Shown: piece after piece, positions 60,388 through 64,000 of the stretch
Layout: the number at the start of each line of letters is the position of its first letter
How positions within the stretch are numbered: the stretch's first letter is position 1
Origin: Acetobacterium malicum subsp. dehalogenans DSM 11527
GTDB taxonomy: Bacteria; Bacillota; Clostridia; Eubacteriales; Eubacteriaceae
Length of the DNA: 64,000 nucleotides
Assembly (NCBI RefSeq): GCF_000472665.1
Contig: NZ_AXAC01000024.1
Coordinates: 17,128 to 81,127 of the forward strand
Direction: 5' to 3'
Translations under genes and position numbers: made by a program
The notes under the pieces: model-generated
The model's database searches: none
Told to the model about the DNA's origin: nothing
The model's input: only the letters and a program-made list of their open reading frames with translations

Positions 60388-61722
60388 GTCGAGTAAACGC
60401 AGGCCTCTCACGGAAAGTGATTGGCTTTGCGCTCCTCACAGAACTGTGCTGGCGCAATTAACGCACACGGCTCCTCATACTATCATTTACACTGTATAGC
60501 TAAGTTCTTGCCTCAATTCGAAGATGCTCACATAGATCTTTCTCTTGTGCTCCCACTTTCTGTTCTATCATTCCTATCATTCGAGAACCTCCCAATGACC
60601 TGTAGTACTGGACCCAATGCGGGCAATTATTTTAGCTTCTTGCAGTTTTTTCATGTTTCTTTCAATCGTTCTGACTGATTTATTCAGCTGTTTGCTAAGA
60701 TCTGCCTGAGTCATGTGCTTATCTAACTTGACTAGATTAATAATGCTCTTTTGAGTGCTGTTCAGCTTAAAAGCATTCTCCCCGACATTCTCCCTTGGAA
60801 AGCTTACCTTTAAAAAATTTGGGCTAAATTTAAAAATGCTTCTATCGTACATTTTCAATATTCTCTGAACCCCAGAGCCGAGCTGTTCAACGAGTTTAAC
60901 GTCTTTAAATACTCGCATTAATTCCTTGTTCCGTGGTGCCGAAATGCCATCAAAGAATTCAGCTTGGTTAAGTTCTTGAGGTAGTCCTCCTGACGAGGTT
61001 ATCACAAATCTGTCAGCAAATATTTCAAAAACAGGTGGTATTCCATTTGTATATTCATTGTGAATTATAGCATTAATAACAGCTTCTCTAAGTGCCGTTG
61101 GGTCAACAAGACGCATTTCTTTACGAACGGTTGAAGTGATTTTAGTCTTTGTAATATTCTCAATTTCTAACTTGTTAAGAACGCTCTCCGTAGCTTTTAT
61201 CAGTGAGCAATATCCAAATTCCGCATTTTCAATTAAATCTACTTTATCTGTACCCGAATATTTTGCAACTTTCATAGAAATTCCATTTTCATCAGCCAGC
61301 AAATAAGCAGCGTAATTAAACTTATTATTTTCCGTATATAATTCTAAATTATTCAGAAATTTATCGTTTAAATCAAACCCATTCTCTTCATAGAATATTT
61401 TAAGTTGTTTGAATGATAAATCCTGACGTGGTGAAACAAGCTGTCCCAATGAATTTCTAATTCGTTTTGAATACAACGAATCAATCATTTCTTTGTTCAT
61501 TTGTTGAACCGTTGTCCCGCCCCTAAGAAAGCAGCCCCCAGGTGACAATAAGTATTTCGATGCTCAATCCCTTCAACATAATGCTTACCGCCTACTACCT
61601 AACTGTCTACGCTTAACACCATCAGTTACTCGTTGGTGTCCAAGACTCGCTATGAGTGGTTTGCTAAACCTTGCTCAGTGGGAATCCCACCCACTATATG
61701 AAACGCCCTTATCTTGGCGCAC
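60388..61722 (-). mobile_element. Degenerate group II intron A with a non-reverse-transcriptase gene inside
   Basis: 5' end at 61722: GTGCGCC (consensus GUGYG), followed by about 190 bp of structured domain I-like sequence. Near the 3' end, GAGCCGTGTGCG and GCACAGTTC (about 60482-60450) form a domain V-like hairpin with the AGC triad. This is followed by a domain VI-like segment and CTCGAC at about 60388. Between them is an AlbA_2-type gene fragment (60577-61548) rather than a maturase/reverse transcriptase. Domain V has a C-A mismatch, so the intron is probably dead. It starts 18 bp after the stop of the gene at 61740. Confidence 0.55.
60577..61548 (-). CDS. AlbA_2/RecG-C-like HTH regulator, N-terminally truncated
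   Basis: Up to 323 residues; family similarity begins at FLRGGTTVQQM (first ATG inside at 61500). Full-length proteins of this group (COG2865) are about 450-500 residues and start with an AlbA_2 domain, which is missing. What remains: a HATPase_c_4-like domain (DPTALREAVINAIIHNEYTNG, about residue 150; LPQELNQAEFFDGISAPRNKELM; VEQLGSGVQRILKMY) and a C-terminal winged helix (THMTQADLSKQLNKSVRTIER in overview). It sits inside the group II intron remnant. A broken copy of its 3' end is at 59234. Probably not a working regulator. Confidence 0.7.
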   Translation of the reverse strand: MSPGGCFLRGGTTVQQMNKEMIDSLYSKRIRNSLGQLVSPRQDLSFKQLKIFYEENGFDLNDKFLNNLELYTENNKFNYAAYLLADENGISMKVAKYSGTDKVDLIENAEFGYCSLIKATESVLNKLEIENITKTKITSTVRKEMRLVDPTALREAVINAIIHNEYTNGIPPVFEIFADRFVITSSGGLPQELNQAEFFDGISAPRNKELMRVFKDVKLVEQLGSGVQRILKMYDRSIFKFSPNFLKVSFPRENVGENAFKLNSTQKSIINLVKLDKHMTQADLSKQLNKSVRTIERNMKKLQEAKIIARIGSSTTGHWEVLE

Positions 61723-61739
61723 TATCAGGCACCTATTCC

Positions 61740-62195
61740 TTATTCAATTTTCCCATCCAAAAAAGCGTTCAAAATATTTTGGGGAGCTTCATAGTAGAAA
61801 CTGCTGTTGTAATCATCTATTTTTTCACTGACAAAAGAATGATAGGCTTCAAATAGGGCATCCACGACGGGTAGACCTTTTTCTGTTGCAATGCCGAGAA
61901 TCACACGCTTATACACCTTACCAATATCCCAATAGCTTGGCACTGCATATTTAGCAGCTGAAATATTGTCATAAGAACCAATTGTGATATTGGATTTATC
62001 GATAAAGTCATCACTGACGGTTTCGATATTGTCACTGTGGTAAATATCCGCCAAATTATAAATCTTTTCAACTGCAGTTCGGCCGAGAGCATCGACGGTG
62101 ACAGACCGTTTGTTTTTAGTTTTTCTGGCGATGTATTCAATTAAACTACATGTAAAAAACAGATTATTTGCTTCTTGACTTTCTCTTCCGATCAT
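61740..62195 (-). CDS. Uncharacterised partner protein of the DUF3990 gene
   Basis: 151 residues, soluble, helical. It begins MIGRESQEANNLFFTCSLIEYIA and ends SSFYYEAPQNILNAFLDGKIE; proteins like it recur beside DUF3990 genes. The start overlaps the DUF3990 stop (TGATG), so translation is coupled. It is intact while the DUF3990 gene is broken, the pattern expected if this is the neutralising partner (inference). No known domain recognised. The group II intron starts 18 bp past its stop. Confidence 0.75.
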   Translation of the reverse strand: MIGRESQEANNLFFTCSLIEYIARKTKNKRSVTVDALGRTAVEKIYNLADIYHSDNIETVSDDFIDKSNITIGSYDNISAAKYAVPSYWDIGKVYKRVILGIATEKGLPVVDALFEAYHSFVSEKIDDYNSSFYYEAPQNILNAFLDGKIE

Positions 62196-62649
62196 CAGGA
62201 ACCCTCCTCTGCAGATACAACTTCAAGACACATCAGTGCTTCAATAGAGCAAAAATTGATTTGGTGTGTCGGATATTTAAACTTTGCTAATGACCAGAAC
62301 TGATCCCGAGTGATAACACCATCAATGTAGTCGGCAATATAGTTGTAAATCTGGTCGTTTGCCATTGCGCCAATGAACAATGTCATAGTCATGTGCTGTT
62401 CCATTCCGGGAGTCAATTATAAAATCAAGCCGCGCATCCGTCATTTCCTTAAACTCAAGAATATTCAGGCAGGTATTCATTCTTACAGTATAAATACTTA
62501 CTATCGGTCTATCGTAACGCTTTGCCCAACGTCCCCCCCCGTTCCCTGATAATTTTACAGTAGAATCCACGTCCAAAGTCTTTTGAGTTTTTTCCTTCTA
62601 TGATCTTTGGATTCTTAACGATCATATTGCCACCGTGGTAAACCGTCAT
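62195..62649 (-). pseudogene. Frameshifted DUF3990 (ADP-ribosyltransferase-like) gene
   Basis: Read in three frames the parts join into one protein. From 62649: MTVYHGGNMIVKNPKIIEGK and DFGRGFYC, the DUF3990 N-terminus with the HG and DFGRGFY motifs of the ART-like fold. After a run of nine G (62533-62541): RWAKRYDRPIVSIYTVRMNT, ending DYDIV. After one extra base near 62373: IGAMANDQIYNYIADYIDGV to EEGS. Two shifts, one in a homopolymer, disrupt it. DUF3990 proteins are thought to be ART-like toxins. Confidence 0.8.
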
Positions 62650-62798
62650 TTTTCCCATATCAGAAACGCCCTTCCATAAGATCTTGTTGCTGTTTGAAAT
62701 CTCTCTTTCTCGATTTAAACCGTCTTCCCATATATCCGCATCAGGATAATATTAGGAAGGCTGTTTTAAAGATCAGCCTCGATCCATTTATGTACTCT
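62650..62798. other. Short gap between the ParE-type toxin and DUF3990 genes
   Basis: No complete gene. On the minus strand a frame without a start (YYPDADIWEDGLNRER) runs into the DUF3990 start, perhaps the end of a lost gene. AGGCTG/CAGCCT (about 62758-62779) makes a weak hairpin after the toxin gene. Confidence 0.35.
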
Positions 62799-63107
62799 TT
62801 ACTTAAATAGCTTGGAATATTCTATTGCCCCAGATGCGATATGGTAAACAAACACCGTTTCGCCCAACAGCCGATAAATACATATATATTGATCACAAAC
62901 CAGAATTCGATAGTTTTGACTTTTTAGTTCTTCATCAGGCACCAGTGGGCAGGATAACGGGAATTCCTCAAGTCGATCCAGTGCCTTAAATATCTTTTCG
63001 ACAATTCTGCGTGCTGAGTTTACACCGACCTCTAATAAATGATATTCTGCAATTTCCTCAAGTTCTTTCTTTGCCGGTGCAAGCAATTCCACCTTATAAT
63101 TCGACAT
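62799..63107 (-). CDS. ParE/RelE-family toxin
   Basis: 102 residues from the ATG at 63107, which overlaps the antitoxin stop in another frame. The RelE/ParE fold pattern is clear: YKVELLAPAKKELEEIAEYH, ARRIVEKIFKALDRLEEFPLSCP and NYRILVCDQYICIYRLLGETVFVYHI. ParE-type members poison gyrase and RelE-type cleave mRNA; the sequence alone does not decide. It forms an overlapping pair with the Phd/YefM-type antitoxin upstream. Confidence 0.9.
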   Translation of the reverse strand: MSNYKVELLAPAKKELEEIAEYHLLEVGVNSARRIVEKIFKALDRLEEFPLSCPLVPDEELKSQNYRILVCDQYICIYRLLGETVFVYHIASGAIEYSKLFK

Positions 63108-63363
63108 CAAATTTTTCCTCGATTGCTTTTCGCATTTCACTTAAGGTAATTGTTTGTTCTCCTGCTATTCTTGATAATTCTGCAGCCATAATTTTTGAAC
63201 GTAATTTCAATATTTGTTCTCTTTTTTCAAAAGCTTCGATACTCATTACCACAATATCACCTTCGCCATTTTTTGTAATATAAATTGGTTCGTCCGTTTC
63301 ATGAGCAAGCGTAGATATTTTTCCATAATCGTTTCTTAATGCTGTAGAAGATTTTATAATCAT
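63094..63363 (-). CDS. Phd/YefM-family antitoxin
   Basis: 89 residues from the ATG at 63363, which has GGAGGG five bases before; an in-frame ATG 21 bases further up has none. IIKSSTALRNDYGKISTLAHE and EPIYITKNGEGDIVVMSIEAFEK are the Phd/YefM DNA-binding half; the C-terminal helix that wraps the toxin follows. The stop overlaps the toxin start by 14 bases. Usually represses its own operon. Confidence 0.92.
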   Translation of the reverse strand: MIIKSSTALRNDYGKISTLAHETDEPIYITKNGEGDIVVMSIEAFEKREQILKLRSKIMAAELSRIAGEQTITLSEMRKAIEEKFDVEL

Positions 63364-63420
63364 CTTTCCCTCCTCATCTTTCATTAATTATTATGCTATT
63401 ATTATATGATAATTCTACCT

Positions 63421-63636
63421 TTAGTTCAAGCTATCATTATGGTAAATTGACTCAGCATGGGAATTCCTAAGGCTCATTTTATTAGCTAAGGTATCTTCCT
63501 CATTGGCAGCTTCCAGGCATTTTAAAAAATCTTCTTTATCTTCTCTTTCCTGAAAGATATAGTCCCGATTGTTTCCCCGCTTGATCACATGGTAGATGGC
63601 TCCCTGAAATTCAACCCTTGGTTTTCTCCCCATCAA
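63421..63636 (-). pseudogene. 5' fragment of a REP-associated (Y1/IS200-like) transposase gene
   Basis: 71 codons. The first about 47, with GRKPRVEFQGAIYHVIKRGN and FLKCLEAANEE, match the N-terminus of Firmicutes RAYT/TnpA_REP proteins (normally about 200-320 residues). After that the frame runs into unrelated sequence and stops. The HxH and catalytic Tyr motifs are absent. It is not the front half of the fragment at 63790-64000, because that lies upstream of it on the same strand. Confidence 0.75.
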
Positions 63637-63730
63637 TTACTTCCATTAACAAACTTGATAAAATTCATCCTGCAACACTATTTTACTACATCAAATTCAA
63701 AATGCAAATAAGTTTATAAAGTAGTGAAGT

Positions 63731-63774
63731 AGTGTCTGGCACTAAAATCTGTGGATAAGTAGGTGTCCAGCACT
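63731..63774. repeat. REP-like short repeats beside the transposase fragments
   Basis: AGTGTCTGGCACT (63731-63743) and GGTGTCCAGCACT (63762-63774) are near-palindromes and near-direct repeats of each other, 18 bp apart. Short GTGTC..GCAC motifs of this kind lie next to many Y1 transposase genes in Firmicutes and may be their end recognition sites. Confidence 0.5.
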
Positions 63775-63789
63775 TTCTCCCCCTATTAG

Positions 63790-64000
63790 TCATCTTATTA
63801 ACATTTTATTGGCAGCGACAGCGGATATCCCAATATTCTTACCAATTTCTTTAAAGGTGTATCCCTGTTCCACCGCCGCTTTGACATAAGAAATCTTATC
63901 GTCACTTAAGCATCTTTGTCTTGATCCTGACTTAATCAATTGAAATGCTTCTTCATTGGCAACCACACGTCTTAAAATTTCATCTAAGGTCTCATTGTAC
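63790..64000 (-). CDS. C-terminal part of a REP-associated transposase (continues past the right edge)
   Basis: 70 codons read from the edge to a TGA at 63790-63792. It contains SGSRQRCLSDDKISYVKAAVEQ, GYTFKEIGKNIGISAVAANKML, the C-terminal helix-turn-helix region found at the end of long RAYT/Y1 transposases in Firmicutes. The catalytic part would lie to the right of the window. It could be an intact gene. Confidence 0.7.
   Translation of the reverse strand, partial: YNETLDEILRRVVANEEAFQLIKSGSRQRCLSDDKISYVKAAVEQGYTFKEIGKNIGISAVAANKMLIR

Noticed and set aside
58894..64000. A prophage or integrative element
   Set aside because: No integrase, capsid, terminase, relaxase or att-like pair is seen; the region looks like stacked small insertions and remnants.
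63421..64000. One transposase gene split by an insertion
   Set aside because: On the minus strand the C-terminal piece comes before the N-terminal piece, so they are two different copies.

Overview
The window is most likely chromosome of an anaerobic, motile, low-to-mid GC Bacillota, and gene content and protein sequence look most like an acetogen of the genus Acetobacterium (Eubacteriaceae). The genus is inferred; no search was run. Supporting points are a one-chain pyruvate:ferredoxin oxidoreductase, a membrane pyrophosphatase, glycerol dehydrogenase, an alanine-use cluster, CggR-led glycolysis and Firmicutes-type flagellar gene order. Almost all genes lie on the minus strand.

Layout. 1-1.6 kb: a sigma-54-dependent activator with an N-terminal PEP-hydrolase-like TIM barrel, cut by the window edge. 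1.86-2.2 kb: RNase P RNA. 2.3-7.0 kb: the dnaG-rpoD-trmK-nif3 macromolecular synthesis operon. 7.6-14.8 kb: pyruvate:ferredoxin oxidoreductase, Na+/alanine symporter, alanine dehydrogenase and an Lrp regulator, which together take alanine to pyruvate to acetyl-CoA. 15-26 kb: single genes for metabolism and stress (two-domain PPK2, isocitrate/isopropylmalate-type dehydrogenase, HD protein, pgi, an Fe-S aldo/keto reductase, gldA, clpB). 27-35.8 kb: cggR-gap-pgk-tpiA-gpmI with a clear promoter and operator, then secG and hppA. 35.9-38.6 kb: rpoN and trxB. 38.6-53.7 kb: flagellum and chemotaxis (flgB-flgC-fliE-fliF-fliG-fliH-fliI-fliJ; fliD-fliS-flgN-like with a sigma-D-type promoter; cheA-cheR; a divergent ylqG/ylqH-like pair). 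53.7-57.5 kb: a second Hsp70 set (GrpE-DnaK-J-like) whose J domain lacks HPD.

From 57.6 kb to the right edge the DNA is accessory and worn: a DUF4143 ATPase, nucleotidyltransferase and AlbA_2-type regulator remnants, a Fic protein with Gln in place of the catalytic His, group II intron pieces, a frameshifted DUF3990 (ADP-ribosyltransferase-like) gene with its intact partner, a ParE/Phd toxin-antitoxin pair and two fragments of REP-associated (Y1) transposases.

The most unusual signal is a family of about 100-140 bp imperfect palindromes, six copies in 64 kb, always between genes. One copy is deleted in the middle and one carries another palindrome inside it. Two copies sit between duplicated terminator hairpins (after rnpB and after trxB), so the element seems to insert into terminators and duplicate them. 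RAYT-type transposase remnants at the right edge are possible, unproven, movers.
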